Assembly: GCA_900074885.1 (NCBI GenBank)
Contig: FJUW01000029.1
Span: 447,962-511,961 of the forward strand
Direction of reading: 5' to 3'
DNA: 64,000 nt
Source of the DNA: Rhynchosporium graminicola
Lineage: Eukaryota; Ascomycota; Leotiomycetes; Helotiales; Ploettnerulaceae
Of the stretch, positions 34,607-47,737 are shown piece after piece. The notes beneath the pieces are model-generated. The model searched no databases, had not been told where the DNA came from, and was given only the letters and a program-made list of their open reading frames with translations. The position numbers were made by a program, and so were the translations under genes. Numbering within the stretch: position 1 is the stretch's first letter; every line of letters starts with the position of its first letter.

Positions 34607-37600
34607 TTAAGCAAGAGGTACATCGCCGTTCATCCCGCTTAGATCGCCATTAATACCAAAGAATTGGAACCTGGAATCATTAGCATTTCCATCAGCAGAA
34701 GAGTTGAGGAAACTCACCAGTCCTCAACATTCATCGTCATAGGTACAGCTTGAGCTGAAGCATTGCTTAAAGAATCGCTTGGACTATGTCCTGATGGATC
34801 TTGCAATGCCGGTTCGAACCCTTGCCAGATTCCAGGCTGGCTTTGGACTTGATACCCTGCGACGTTTGGCTGAAGCATAGAGCCTTGGGTTGGACTGCCA
34901 GCGATATTTTGTCCACGCATTCTCTGAGGTAGTTGAGCGGCTTGATTCTGGTTCGGCATCTGGTTCAGGTTCATATGCGGCATCAAGTTGGGATCTAGAT
35001 TGTGCTGCGGTGGTGAGAACTGATTGGCTTGCATGCTTGTAGAACCTTCAGGAAACAGTTGATCAGGTTGAAAGTTCTCCCAGAGTGACTGAGAGATATT
35101 TGGAGAGTTTCGAGTAACGAGGTACAGATCTGGTGGAGTGGCAGGAACAGAGAAGGATGGATTGAAAGGTGTCGCGGGTCTGGTGTGTGGTCGAGAACTA
35201 GATCCACCCATGAATGCATCATTTGCTCTCGAGTTAGGAGATGTGACTGGAGGTGCTGCCATTGGCGCAACATTGTGGCCCAATTCACGCGAAGGCGTAT
35301 GACTGGGTGTTTGCGGTCGAGATCGTTCGTAAGACTCCTGTGGCGCTGGCCCATTGTTGACATTGAAGTCGAGCGCCATGTCATCATACTTTCGCTTGTT
35401 TGATCCCGATTCTTCTCTCTTGAGCTGGTTTGCTTGTTGGATCTGGTTGGCCTGGTTGATGCCCGCAGTGAGGCTCTGAGTCATTTTCTTGTGGCGCTTT
35501 CCAGCCGCCTTTTGGAGCCTCTCTTCCAAAACTTTATTGCCCAAGATCGACTCAAACAGTGTAAAGACCATCTTTGCTACAAGCCACACCCTCGATACAT
35601 CCTTCAAGGCATTCATGCAAATCTGTATCCGCTCATTGGTTGCCTGAACAACTGATGGTACGGAAGAACGCATCTGATAGACGTGCATGATGAGAGCGGA
35701 GAACAAACTGTAAACAATGAAGGCTGGACAGTTGCGAAGTTCATCATGGGTTCCTAGGTTCTCGATAATCGAAGTGATCATTGCAGCGGCCTGGAAAGCG
35801 ATGTTCCGTGATGGATAAGAATTGTCCTCCATGTAGGTACCTCTCGAGCTCGATGCTGGCGGCATGTGGGCACGATGCAACAAGCACAGCGTAGTATAGT
35901 AATTTGAGTGGAGTAAAGCGGACCAGAAGTGATGTCTAGTAGGATCCCAGTAGACTTCTTTTGGGCAATTTTGAAGCCAATCAGCCAGGGCCATGTCACT
36001 ATGTGTAAGGTCGATTGCGTTCTGACGTCGGGCTTTCGAAGCAACAGAGTACTGTTGAGAGAGGACCAAGCCCATAATCTCACACAGCTTTACATATTGG
36101 AGGAAGAACTGAACATGCAGCGGATCTGGTGGGAATTCAGGTGCCTGGTCATTGTCGTCTTCAATGAAGTCATCTTCGCAAACCATCTCGACATCGGAAT
36201 CATCGGTGTTGATGTGCACTGGTCGTCCTAAAGCCACAGCGACTGATCGATCACGGGTAAAGAGGGTCCACCATATTCGTTTCCAAAGTCTCTTGTCGGC
36301 CTGGCTTAGTTGAGAGCCTTCGACACTTCGATGCATTCCTGACCCCTGGGCAACAATGGTCGCAACTCTGCTCCAGTAGAAAACGTTCTTCGTAACATCT
36401 TCTGGGCCTTCCCAATACCATCCCATGAGGACTAAAGCTTGCACTATTGTCACCCGGTCGTCCTCGTAATTGGCATCATACAACGCCTTAGCTCGCTTGT
36501 AGAAAGTCAAAGCCGCAGGAGTCGTCGACCCATTAGCATCCATAAGTTGAGGGTTCGTACAGACTCTGGATCCTGCGAGAAGAATAGCTTGGAGTAGAAG
36601 AAGTGAAGGGGGGTTCTTTGAATCACGGTATTGCTTCATAAAACGATTCCGATTGATGACCGGAACAATTGGAGCAACCCATTTGAAGTATGCGTCGACC
36701 AATTCGTCACAAAGTGATCGTGGTGGTAGTAGGAAGGCGCCTCTCTGATGCAGGATATCAATCTCCACATTATCCAGTTCCGTCAACCTTGCTCGGGATC
36801 CTCGAACATTCTCTGGTAGCGGGTAGTGAACCACGTCGGCTGTGCCATGTCTATCATGGACTAACAGTGTCAGGTTCGAGGATTCTCCAAGATATGCAAC
36901 TCTTCCGGCCTCCTTGATAGGCGCTCTTGTGAACTTGGGCTTCATGAATTGTGCATATGTTCCATCGTCATCCTGACGCTGTTTGTACTGGGCCTCGGTA
37001 AGTGATGTAGCAGGAGTGCCATCTGGCACTGCAGCATAGATACTATTTCTTCGACCTCCAGCGGGGGAATCATTCGCAGGAGAGCGCTCATCCACTGGAT
37101 CACCGCGATCACTATACACATGTCAGCAAGAAGTAACCAGAATGATTTCACCACTGCCCGCGTACCTATCCGAATCTTTCGCTTTGCCGGTCGCAGTCTT
37201 CTTCCTCTTCGGCGTCGGGATCTTGCATTCTATTGAAAAGGCCACGCAGTTGGTGCATGGCACACCCAAGCTGGCAGCATCGCATCGTACCTAATAACCT
37301 GTCAACGACGAGCTCCGATGCCTCAACTTGCGGCTCATTCCTCGACGGCGATCATCAACTATGGGGCCAAGATCGCAGGCTGCATTCGGATATGTATTAG
37401 TTACCTTTCTTGCATGGCACGTCTGTTTGGATGGTACGCTTCATTAGCAATTATCCTTTTCCACGAAAAGCTGTCCATGTTCATGTCCTCGGTGCCTCGG
37501 CACGCACGACCACCAGTGCAAAAGAAAGCGACGGATGGCTGGCTGGCTGGCTACATACCTCACAAGCTCGCGATGCTCGTTGTCTGCATTCACGCACTAC

Positions 37601-37829
37601 AAGTCAGCCAGCCTCCTTCAACTTCCACTTCGTCTTCGTGCACAGTATAGTGTAGTATATTATGCGAACAATGCGCGCACCTTCTGAAACTCGGATGGCC
37701 TGGTGTCTGGCTGTTGGGCATCGGATTAGATCCTTGCGGTGCGTTGCTGTTGCTATTGCTAATAGGAGCTGCAGCGTAGCCATTTGGCGGTTGCGCGGAC
37801 GCACCGGTCGGCACCATGGTCATGTCCAT
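34607..37829 (-). CDS. farA: Zn2Cys6 transcription factor, FarA/cutinase factor 1 type
   Basis: Six exons, 37829-37681, 37583-37559 (25 nt), 37422-37405 (18 nt), 37290-37166, 37111-34718 and 34670-34607, join to 924 residues. The zinc cluster is built from four exons: RRQRASRACE, TCHARK and VRCDAASLGVPCTNC, then VAFSIECKIPTPKRKK. This is the FarA/CTF1 type, which binds CCTCGG and activates fatty-acid use and cutinase genes. A fungal-specific regulator domain follows (LVDAYFKWVAPIVPVINRNRF, FYWSRVATIVAQGSGMHRS, KRIWWTLFTRDRSVAVALGR). A Gln/Asn/Pro-rich C-terminus ends DWFQFFGINGDLSGMNG. The final exon is inferred from GTGAGT/TTCCAG signals; without it the protein stops at 34714. FarA and FarB paralogues are not separable here. 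Confidence 0.88.
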
Positions 37830-39299
37830 GATATCCGGATTTCGTTCTGCAGCTCAGCTGACGCTTGAATATGGGTGTGGGGTTTTGAGGATATACGCGT
37901 CGTGTTTTGTCGTGGAAATACGGTGCTCGTTGGGTACTCGAGGTTAAGTGCTGATCTGGTGCTGGCTGCTTGCTGGTGGTGCTGGCTGCTGGTACCGGTA
38001 TGACGGGGGGGGGAACGGGGGTCGGGGACTGGGACTGGCCGATGCACTCAACTCTCTTCCTAAGGTCAGTAGGAGGTACGGTACCTACAGTACCTAGGTA
38101 CAGTATGCTCTAGAGGGGCAGAGGCAGGGCTTGTCGGTGGTTTTGGAGTCTAACCGAGTCTAGAAGAATCTCGCTGGGTTCCTCTTTTACAGTCAGGTAG
38201 GTAAGTAGGTAAGTTCTTATATACTGGAACACTTAAATGCTTATAGGGAAGGAAATACTTCGTTCGTTTCTTGAACCTGGTACATCTATCTAGATACCTA
38301 TCTAGCCTATAAGCAAAGCAAAGCAAAGCAAAGATAAAGCATCATGACATGCCCAGAAGCCAACGATTGCAAACGATTGGCGATTGGCGATCAATAACGG
38401 ATCACCTGGAGCTAGATCCGAGACATATGATCTTGCGATGACAGAAGAAAAGACCGCGAGGATGTTTGAAAAAGCCCTGTTCTCTAGAGTCTCTTACCAA
38501 GCAACCCAAAAAGCTGGAATAATTGCTGGTAGTGAAAGAAATCAAGTTAATACCTGGCGGCGAATGTTCAAATTGCGTGGTGATGGTCTGCTGCGTGTGA
38601 GTTCACAGGCTCACTATGCCCAAATCATATACAGCTTTGAAACACCAACCTCTTCACTCGCTTACCTGCCGACTCTACTGTAAACAAGAATCGTCTAGAC
38701 AGAAACCCAACAGCAACAAACTCTCTGATGTTGCATCGTACCATAAGCCTGTAGTCCATTCCCATTCTGTTCCTAATCCTAAAGAACTTCAACGCACATG
38801 TTCCTGCAATTGGGACATCCAGGACCACGGCCATCAAAATGCGATTCTCATCCAAACCCCCCTCGGAATATTACAAGTCCACCCTCAAGTCTTCCTGGGC
38901 TTCTTCCCGTCCATGGCCGGGACCCCAGAATCTGGACATCACAGCCGCTCGACGAGACTAATTCAGGGAAGATGGTCCTCACATGCATAAGGTTTGATGA
39001 AGATGCCGACGTCCATCATGAGCCTTGACGGTCTGGAGTGGGAGGCTGGCTAGGAGGCTTGGCCGTACAGGTTGTTGGCATTTCGTGTTACCGTTAACAG
39101 ATCGATGATGTGGGAGAGCCAACATGGCTTCTATAGTTTCGTTATGTCGCAAATAGTCCAAAGTGCAACCATGTGTCCGGTTTTGATGGAAAACTAGTAG
39201 GGATCGTGGGCAACTTCACTTCGAACTGGACTGGCAGAACGAGTTTGAATATTCTGCAGTGATTTCATTCTTACATCTATTGATACAACACAACAAAAC
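37830..39299. other. long region upstream of the FarA-like regulator
   Basis: About 1.5 kb, expected to hold the regulator promoter and the MCD4 3' flank. Palindromic GGTACC/CCTAGG-type pieces lie at 38070-38105 and an AAGC tandem run at about 38313-38333. No gene is supported. Confidence 0.5.
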
Positions 39300-42200
39300 T
39301 TAGCTATTCAAACCATTAGCAACAGGTTTCCTGTTAGAAACTCCACCAGCCAAAGCCCCAATGGGTTTCCCATTCAAATTCCTCTCCAACACAATCGCAC
39401 CAAGTTCCTTCTCCTTCACCAACTGCTCAGAGTCATCCTCAACCTCCACACCCGCAATAAACATTTCACTGACCCCCTCCAAACTAGCAACAAACATGCA
39501 CAACAAACTTGCAATAATAAAGTGGCTAATCGTAGACCCAATTTCAAGCCACGAGCCCTCATCTTTGACAACCCAGAAGAAGTGCAGCGTGAGAAAATCG
39601 CTGATAGCCATGACGACCATGAACAATGCTGAAGGCGCGACGCCGAGGCGTTTGGTCAGGATGCCTAGATTGGCGGAAATGAGTGCGAATGGGACCATGA
39701 GCTTGAGGATGAGAAGAGAGCCTTGCGAGAATGGGTCAAAGACAGGGATAAGTCTGTTGACACTCTCGAGACTGAATGCTGATATCGAGGCGACGTTGCC
39801 CGTGCTGAAAAACGCGGATTGGAGGAGAGTGAGGAAGAACAGGGAGGTTCGGGCGTCGGCCAGTGTGAGTGATCGAAAAGGCGACGACGAGAGCGAGGCT
39901 GGTATTGCCTTCTTTCCATTGACGGAGGTCGCTGTCTGATCCTTACTCGAGACGTAGACGCGATGCTCTAGACGAACCCAGGTTATTAGCGTAACGCAAA
40001 AACCTAGGTAGAAGAGGCCTTCGTATGAGATGGTGAGAAGGACAAAGGTTGGCGAAAAGGTCAGGTAGATAACCATCAATCTGTGAAGATAGTGATTATT
40101 CGGTTGCAGTCGGTGGACAAATGGCATGAGCAGAGGCAGTACTGTTAAGCAGTTAGCACAGTATACGCCAATGGAAGAAACGGTACATACTTAGAACCAT
40201 AAATCCGACAATTTGGTTTCCACGAGGAAGACCGAGCTTTGCTTGTAATGACAAGGCGCTGGAGCGCGTGACAACCAAAGCTAGAACGATAAATCCGATC
40301 TAGACCAGTTAGAATGTTTGATGATTGTCTATTCATGCTTACCTGGATCCCGATCAAAGATCTTGACAAGCTGTCCTCAGCTGGCACGGTGGAGTCTCCA
40401 GGCAGCTTCGTCTTCTGCAGCAACTGCTTCTCAAAGATGAGATATGCGATGCCAATCGCTACCATCAAGCAGCCTCCCCACGTTCTGTTCGGTGTGAACT
40501 TAGCGCAAGTCCGTAGCGGATGAAACGATAAATCTTACATAAGTGTCACATCTTCAGTCTTCATTGCAGGCAGCAGAGTAAAGGAACTCATCGCCATGCA
40601 TGCAACCAACCAAGTTCCAACAAGCTCCTTATTTGCCTTGAGGAAATTCGTGCCATAAAACGCCGGCCAAAATGCACCAGCAACCCATAATACAGAGAAC
40701 ACCTCCCGATGGGTATAACCTAATGCCTGAAACTATATTAGCTAGAAAAACATATCCATACATATGGCACTTACGAGTGATTCAATGAGACCCAGACCAA
40801 GGATGGTTTTCAGAAGAAGTACAACAGAGCCGCCTGCGGATGTGATGTGGCCCAAGAGAGCCTTCCCGCCCTCCTCGAGTGCCTTCCGTCGAGCATACAC
40901 CTCTTCCCAGAAAGCGACTGGAAAAATGGCGTATGCGTAATACGTGTAGGGCGATTTTGATGCAAGGAAAGAAGCGTAAAGTAATACAAGAAAAGAAGAA
41001 AAAAGTATAGTTCCAAAAGTCGTCCGGGAAGTCTCGGTTTTCCCATGAAGTACATGCAGATCAACGACGGTCGTTAAAGCAAATGCTATCCATCCTAGGT
41101 AGCCAGTTGTGATGAGTGCTCGTAGGAATAGCCAATCGTAAGTTTGGAGATAGCGAAGTCCAGCTATGCCGACGTTGACAAGAGCAGCAGTTTCTTGAAT
41201 TGCTTCTTCGTGACGCCCCACATCAATCAGAGCTCTGATGGCCGCAAGCCGATGATTCACAGAATGCTCCTCGCCCCCAAGAGCTTTGAAAGGTCGATAT
41301 CGTAGCTCAGTAGCCTTTTTCTGCTCTTCTTTGACACGGTACATGTCGAGGATTCCACGAGCATTAGCGAGGAATGCCTCGGATTTGGCTGCCATGTCTC
41401 CAGACAAGAAAGACAAAGGTAGTTCACCAACAGAGTTGACGGGGAATGCTAAGCCAGCGAGGTAAGCCATCAGTGCAGCGACATCAGCTTGAGCAACATC
41501 GTGTCTCTGAACGTGGTCCAATCCCCAGTCGGAAGAGAGTTCATCGTGACCTGGCGCAATTGAGCCTTCATGCTTGACGGGTTTCGCAACGCCTGAGCCC
41601 CAAACAATGAGAGGAGTACGAGTATTGTCAGGATGACCATCTCCATGGCTTCCCCAATCACTCATTCCATGATCTGCAGTGAAAACAAATGCGGTCTTGC
41701 CATCATCGTAAAAATCCTCCGCCATTTTCGTGATCTCCTTGACACCCTGGTCAACAACCTGAATATTGCTCAAGTATTCCTTTGAGTACGGCCTGTGTCC
41801 ATGACCATTCGTATCCAGGCCCAAAAGATGAAGAAAGAACACTTGCTTGTCCTCTCGTAGCGCAGCAGCAAGCGTAAAATTCGTCGCAGCCTCTGCGAAC
41901 AACGCCTTGACCCGATCAAGCACCCAAATGTCCAAGAGAACAGCATCTCCAGCGAAGTTCTCTTCCTCCGATCCATACATGAACGCATCCACTCTCCCAG
42001 GTTCCGCGCCCAGCTGGAACATAGGCAGAATGTCTGGACTACCCCATGACCATGTATGCCTGCTTCTGTTAAACACACTGTCGAAGTTAACCGGGTTCAA
42101 TTTCCACCCTGTGGTAACTGCAGAAACATCCTCGTACAGCCCTGCTATGAGAGCTACATGTCCAGGCCTGGATTCGGTAGGTACTCGTGTATGCGATACG

Positions 42201-42565
42201 CCGAAAGTGCCGTGCTCGAGGACGCGGGAGCGCAGAAAAGGGGCGAGGGGTCGAGGGACGAGATCCGCGTCATTTTTTGGGTATGGTTCCGGGAAAGACT
42301 GAAAAGCTTTATCTGCTCGAAGACCATCGCCTGTAGCATGAGCTGTTTAGCAGGAGTACCATTGAGCGTTTGAGTAGACAGCTTTACCAACAAAGAGAAA
42401 TAGCCGTTTGGCTGGAGCTTCGACACCATCCGGTCTTTCTACCCCGAACTCGCGCATCCCTGACACGATCGGGCTGACGAAGTAAATGTCAAATATCGAA
42501 TAGATATAGACCAAATGGAACGCCAGCGCAATGGCCAAGAAGCCAAAGCGATTGACTCGAGCCAT
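39300..42565 (-). CDS. MCD4: GPI ethanolamine phosphate transferase 1 (MCD4)
   Basis: Six exons, 42565-42388, 42330-40775, 40732-40539, 40484-40343, 40299-40191 and 40141-39300, join to 1006 residues. This ER enzyme adds ethanolamine phosphate to the first mannose of the GPI anchor. After an N-terminal signal anchor (LAIALAFHLVYIYSIFDIY) comes a lumenal alkaline-phosphatase-like domain: LFLFVGDGLRADKAF, ESRPGHVALIAGLYEDVSA, LLGLDTNGHGHRP and VFTADHGMSDWGSHGDGHPD, holding the metal ligands. The C-terminal half contains many membrane helices, as in the PIG-N family. Introns of 42 and 43 bp are among the shortest in the window. Length fits the family. Confidence 0.94.
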
Positions 42566-43213
42566 GGTATTTATATGTATCCGTTGATGGCGGAAGGTAT
42601 TGTATGCGCAGCCGATAGGAAGAATCTGGTTCCTAGTTGATCTACATGAATTTCATGGGTGCTGTTGAAGGAGTGGAACGCCCGGAGAATGGACAATGCG
42701 CGATAGTGAGTCGTTGTTGCAGGACGATGTCCTCGATTTTTATTTTTTTTCCCAAGTAGCTGCCGCCATCGCGACTTTATCACCCTGATGGACGATGTCA
42801 TGCCGATAGATACAGGGCTATTTATAGATCTCCCGACCTAGTCTCAAGTTTAAATACATTTCTTATGCCTCGAGAAATGAAGTTAGAAAACATCGAATGA
42901 GATGAATGGGTAGAAACATGGCATCTATTATTCTGAACGCCATGCGGGGATTGGCTGTATTGACTGCAAGAAGTCCCAATTCGCTCCCGGGCCATCCTGA
43001 AGCCCATCCTTAGGTAAGACGAGTTGAAAATCAACCTGCAAAGCAATGGTAGGAGACGCAATCGTATGTCCATTAAAAGCAGATCCGGTCAGCCACAGTC
43101 AGAAATACAATCGCTTCTACCTACTCAGCCTAACTGAATCCTAAACTCCTACACTCCCTTACTTCCCCATTTCCAAACCCCAAAACTCCGCGATCTGTGA
43201 GGTCTTGAATCGC
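42566..43213. other. spacer between CSM1 and MCD4
   Basis: It carries the MCD4 promoter and the 3' flank of CSM1. No other feature is seen. Confidence 0.5.
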
Positions 43214-44847
43214 TCAGACTGGCTTCTCTGTCAGAGCCTTTCCTACTCGAGCATAAAATTTAGCAGCTTGCTGTCTGGGAAATGTAATCTCATCAACCAA
43301 ATAGTCTGGTAGTAGCTCTAACAAAGCTTTATCTCTGCTTGGATCAAGCTGTGGAATATAGCTACATTGAGCTTCCTCATAGCTCTCTACTGCTGTCTCA
43401 TTTGCAGCTGCAAGTTTGAAGTGTAAAGCTATCATTAAGTAAGTATTGATCAGAACGCGCCGTGGTGAAGTACTTACTGCCGTTACGACCAGTTTGGATA
43501 CAGTCGAAAATGTCCTCCTCGGATTCTCGCTTCACGTTTCGAATGATTAGACCAGTAAGGTCACTGTACAAGTCTTCCTTCAATTGTGCTGCTTGTGCGA
43601 CTTGGGCAGCCTCAGCACTTCCCATCAGGCGAGTGCCTCCATTAGCCTTCATTGCACTACTGGGGTTCTTCAATTGTGCTCTCTCAACTAAGACTGATGC
43701 TGTCCGATTTGCTGCCAGCTTCGCTGTGAGGATTTTATTCTCCGATTGAGCCTCAGAAATGTTTGCCTTTAGCTTTGCGATCTGCGCCTGGAGACTTGTG
43801 GTTTCTGCAATTTTAGCCTCGAGCTCTTTCTTGAGCCCCTCTTGCTTCTTTACCATAGCAGTCTGTTTGGCAAGATCGGCATTGAGTGACTGGATCAAGT
43901 CGCCACCATCTAAGATCAAGTTAGCCTTGTCCAAATACGTGATATAAGAACCTACTCTTTTTCATAAGTCCATTCTCCTTTCTCAGCTTATTCCCATTTC
44001 TGTCTGCTTCCTTAATGCCTATCTCGTGCAAATCCTGGTACTTCATCTTTAACGTATCGTACTTCTTCGTGATCTCTCCCAATTTTCGTCTCAGAGCCGG
44101 GTCGTTTCTTTCCGTATCAGAAGCACTTCCTGCCCGTCTACGTTGTGCAGAAGGCTGGCGTTGCCGGGAATGAGATTGTGTTCGAGAGATACTTCTTGCA
44201 GGTTTCGACATCGGAGCCTCGAATACTTCATCGTCGTCTGCATTAACATCCATATCCATCTCTTCGTACTGGGTTTCTTGGATGACTTTCTCGGGAGATG
44301 GCTCGACAGGCCTTTCCTTCTTCGTGTGTCTTGTATTTTTCGTTGCTCGCGCCTTGGGCTTAGCAACCCTTAGAGCATCCTCTTTAACGCTATCATTATG
44401 TAACCCCGCCTTCACGGCCTTGACCCGAGCCGTAATGGCCTTCTTCGCGACATTCGTCTTCGCTTTCATAGGCACGATTATCGAATCTTCCAGAGTGCCT
44501 TCCATAACCACATCCCGCTCGATCCCATCTAACTCGTCCTCGTCGCCCGCATACTGGTTCGTTTTATCCTTTAAAGCTGGTCTCTTGTTCTTGGTCAGCA
44601 CTTCATCCATTTCCAAGGCTTTGGCTTCGAGACGTCCGCTTGTGCGACGCGCCGGAGCCTTTGCTTTCGTCTTAGTGACTTTGGTTGGAGCTGGTTTCGA
44701 TGGCGCAGCTTTGGGTCTGCCGCGCCCTTTCTTTGTAGGCATCTTGTTCTCTACTGCAGATTCTGGGTTGGGCGTTCCAAATTGGCCGTTGTCGGAATCG
44801 GAGTCGACCAGTGCAGAGAGTGTTGAATGCGCCTTGATTTTGGGCAT
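43214..44847 (-). CDS. CSM1: monopolin subunit Csm1/Pcs1-like kinetochore protein
   Basis: Three exons, 44847-43956, 43909-43478 and 43428-43214, join to 512 residues. The C-terminal globular domain is diagnostic: LIIRNVKRESEEDIFDCIQT, GRNGTLHFKL, then LLELLPDYLVDEITFPRQQA and KFYARVGKAL. Before it lies a coiled coil (LNADLAKQTAMVKKQEG, IAKLKANISEAQSENKIL). The first 280 residues are long, basic and probably disordered, with an AT-hook-like GRGRPK at 41-46. Yeast Csm1 and fission-yeast Pcs1 clamp kinetochore microtubule sites and act at rDNA. The start at 44847 is the first ATG; a longer open frame upstream starts only with TTG. Confidence 0.9.
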
Positions 44848-45392
44848 AATTTCGCGTCGCGCTTGCTGAGCAGGTCCCGAAAGTAAAGAATCCCACTTTC
44901 GTACTATTTGCAAGGAAGAAATGCGCCGGGAAATATTGCGTTAAGTGGATGCAAACGAGCGCGTTGAAGGCTGCGCGCGAAGTGCTATTGGGAAAGCGAA
45001 AGGGAGTGGGGGAAATGTTTGTTTACATCTCCGGCAACCGTACATGGTTAGCTCAGTTCTAAGTGGCCCTCGGCATTCAGGTACAGCAACATTGGAGCCT
45101 TGTAGTACCTACGTATAGAGCAAACAAAAATACAAGTTTATGTGTGAACTGTGGGCAGAATATTGATCACATTTGAAATCTCATCAGCAGCTGCTTTCCA
45201 TTTCTATCAGTATTTGCTTCCGAGTTTCGTCCGAAACGTCGTAGTTCTGAGACTCCACATCACAGCCAAAGTCGAGTGGCGTAGATTTTCGAGCCGCAAC
45301 TTCGCAGGTGTCGACACTTACCCATCTACAAATATACCTACAACTCAAGCATTCGCAACCGGTTAGCTGGACGTTAGTCCAAAATCATCACC
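44848..45392. promoter_or_regulatory. divergent promoter region of CSM1 and MSP1
   Basis: The 545 bp between the two start codons serves both genes. I see no recognisable binding site. Confidence 0.5.
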
Positions 45393-46800
45393 ATGGGAGA
45401 TGGACCCTCCAGGAAGTTAGGCTTTATCCAGGATATCTTGCTCATTCTTGTCTCTGTAAGCTCTGTTCAACACTATCAGCCTGGTGTCAGCCTTCCCATC
45501 GCCTCGCATCTGCTAACATTGTCAAAGAGCACTGCCATGTACTACATTGCGAAGAGTGTAGTATCAAGTCTTCCTCTTCAAGCAGACCCTGAAAAAGAAC
45601 AACATGAGCAAGCCCGGGTCAGAGCTGCGGCCAACCTCCGCCGATTAGATAAGTTGAGGCAGGAGAATGATTCGGACGATGAATCCGATCGAGGGAGAGA
45701 TAGCTCTGGACGACCACCAAAGGAAGAGCTAAATTTAGATCAGTACGAGAGTCAGATAGCCATGGAAGTGGTGGCCCCCGAGGACATACCTGTTGGATTC
45801 GATGGTATGTTGCGCTCTCCGGGATTATTTTGCATATGCTGATGGCGTAGATATTGGGGGTCTCGACGATATCATCGAAGAACTTAAGGAATCCGTCATC
45901 TACCCTCTCACTATGCCTCATCTGTATTCACAATCCTCTTCATTATTGGCTGCCCCGTCTGGGGTACTGCTGTACGGACCGCCTGGTTGCGGTAAGACTA
46001 TGCTCGCAAAAGCACTGGCACACGAAAGTGGAGCATGCTTTATCAATTTACACATCTCGACGTTGACTGAAAAGTGGTATGGAGACTCCAACAAGCTTGT
46101 GCGAGCAGTATTCTCGTTGGCTCGAAAGTTACAGCCAGTCATTGTTTTCATCGACGAGATAGATGCTGTCCTTGGACAGAGGCGAAGCGGTGAACACGAA
46201 GCAAGTGGCATGGTGAAGGCAGAGTAAGTCTTAGGTTTGCAGGAAAATATAGCTATGCTGATAGATTATAGATTTATGACACTATGGGATGGTCTCACCT
46301 CATCAAATGAGGTCGGGCTTCCGGCAAGAATTATGATTCTTGGTGCAACCAATCGTATACAAGATATCGATGAAGCTATCCTAAGGAGGATGCCGAAGAA
46401 GTTCCCAGTATCTTTACCAACCAACTCACAGCGGCGACGAATCCTCAAGCTCATCTTGAAAGACACCAAGACGGACCCAGATCACTTCGACCTTGAGTAT
46501 TTAACTCGTGTCATGGCAGGTATGTCTGGAAGTGACATCAAAGAGGCATGCCGAGATGCTGCCATGGTACCAGTCCGAGAGTTCATCAAGGAGCAGAGAG
46601 AACGTGGAGTAGCAATATCCGGAGTGAGGACAGAATCCGTTCGTGGGGTCAGGACTGAGGATTTCTTCGGGCGCAAAGGGGGGGGTCAAATCGTCAAGGA
46701 CAACCACGCACGTTACATGGCGAAGGCGATTCCAAAGAAAGCCGAGGGTTCGAGTGATGAATACGAAGACGTAGACGATGAAGCCGAGGTGATACGATGA
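45393..46800 (+). CDS. MSP1: AAA ATPase Msp1/ATAD1-like, mitochondrial outer membrane quality control
   Basis: Four exons, 45393-45455, 45528-45804, 45851-46223 and 46272-46800, join to 413 residues. The N-terminus has one membrane helix ([20 protein letters not shown]). A charged linker ([19 protein letters not shown]) precedes a single AAA domain: [20 protein letters not shown], Walker A GPPGCGKT (156-163), Walker B VFIDEID (212-218), sensor GATNR and the arginine-finger helix [12 protein letters not shown]. Msp1 pulls mislocalised tail-anchored proteins out of the mitochondrial outer membrane and peroxisomes. The C-terminal tail is acidic ([13 protein letters not shown]). Confidence 0.93.
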
Positions 46801-47067
46801 GAGTGTGAGATAGTGAGGAGGAGAATGATTGGTGATAATTAGATACATAGATACCATGTATCATACTCGTGGGGCGTTTTTGGGGGCTGTGTGTTGGAGA
46901 GAGAGAGAGTATATAGCCTGGCATGTATGGTTGGTTGGACGGGGACATTAGGTAGGTGAGTATAGAGACCTGTTCACCCTCACAGACGCAATGCAGGATT
47001 GCCAACTGGTACAGCCTTCACGTCGGCACTGCTCGCATCACTGTGTACCGCATCCTACATTGCCAGT

Positions 47068-47112
<45 letters not shown>

Positions 47113-47737
47113 GATGCGCGTAGGGTTCGCAATGGTCATGACTCTTTCCTGATGGTTCTTGCAACTGTCGATATCTAATACCATAGATCAATTGAGCCTT
47201 TGTCCTTTAGTCTTATCAAGAATGTTTGTTTCGTCTTTCCAAACCAATCGTAATCACTTTCTGACGACCAGAGCACGGGTGGTTTGTTGACTCCCCTTCC
47301 TCATCCTCCTTCCCTCCTCAGGCACGGGTTGAGCTCGAATCACGTCATTTCAGGGCGTGCTCGTGCTCGTGCTCGTGCTCGATCCGCAAACTGGGGGCGT
47401 GTCTTGGCTAAATCCCTACCTACCCACCCCTGGAACGCCGCGATTATTGTGACCGACTTCCAGTTGTGACTCTCCGGTTCAGGTCCGGGCCACCAAAGAA
47501 ACCAAAAGCCAAATTAGCAGGGGAGGGGAACTCACGTTTCCAACATACAACTAACTCTACTGCTACCCAAGAGACTTCCTCTTTGTAAACAACAATCATA
47601 CTACCAGCAGAGAATAGTATTGGTAGGTGGGTATCAATTTGCCATTCTCTAGATTCAACCTCGACCCGCTGCTGCTGAACAGAACAGGATATTCCCCCAC
47701 CCGCTCGACCGCCCGCCACCGTTTCCGAGAAGCCAAA
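46801..47737. other. spacer upstream of cystathionine beta-lyase
   Basis: No gene is supported. It carries the GA repeat at 47071-47114, a CGTGCT tandem run at about 47356-47380 and the downstream gene's promoter. Confidence 0.5.
47071..47114. repeat. GA dinucleotide microsatellite
   Basis: A nearly uninterrupted 44-bp GA run with one GGG break near 47101. Confidence 0.95.

Noticed and set aside
38384..38990. Open frames upstream of the FarA-like gene
   Set aside because: Short, overlapping on both strands, without recognisable content or splice-linked partners.
1213..42565. ALG7, ARV1 and MCD4 as a glycosylation/GPI gene cluster
   Set aside because: They are spread over 41 kb among unrelated genes, on differing intron structures and with no shared promoter. 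Chance neighbourhood is more likely.
47627..47737. N-terminal extension of cystathionine beta-lyase
   Set aside because: The extension starts at a GTG, not ATG, and the first ATG at 47738 gives a normal-length protein.
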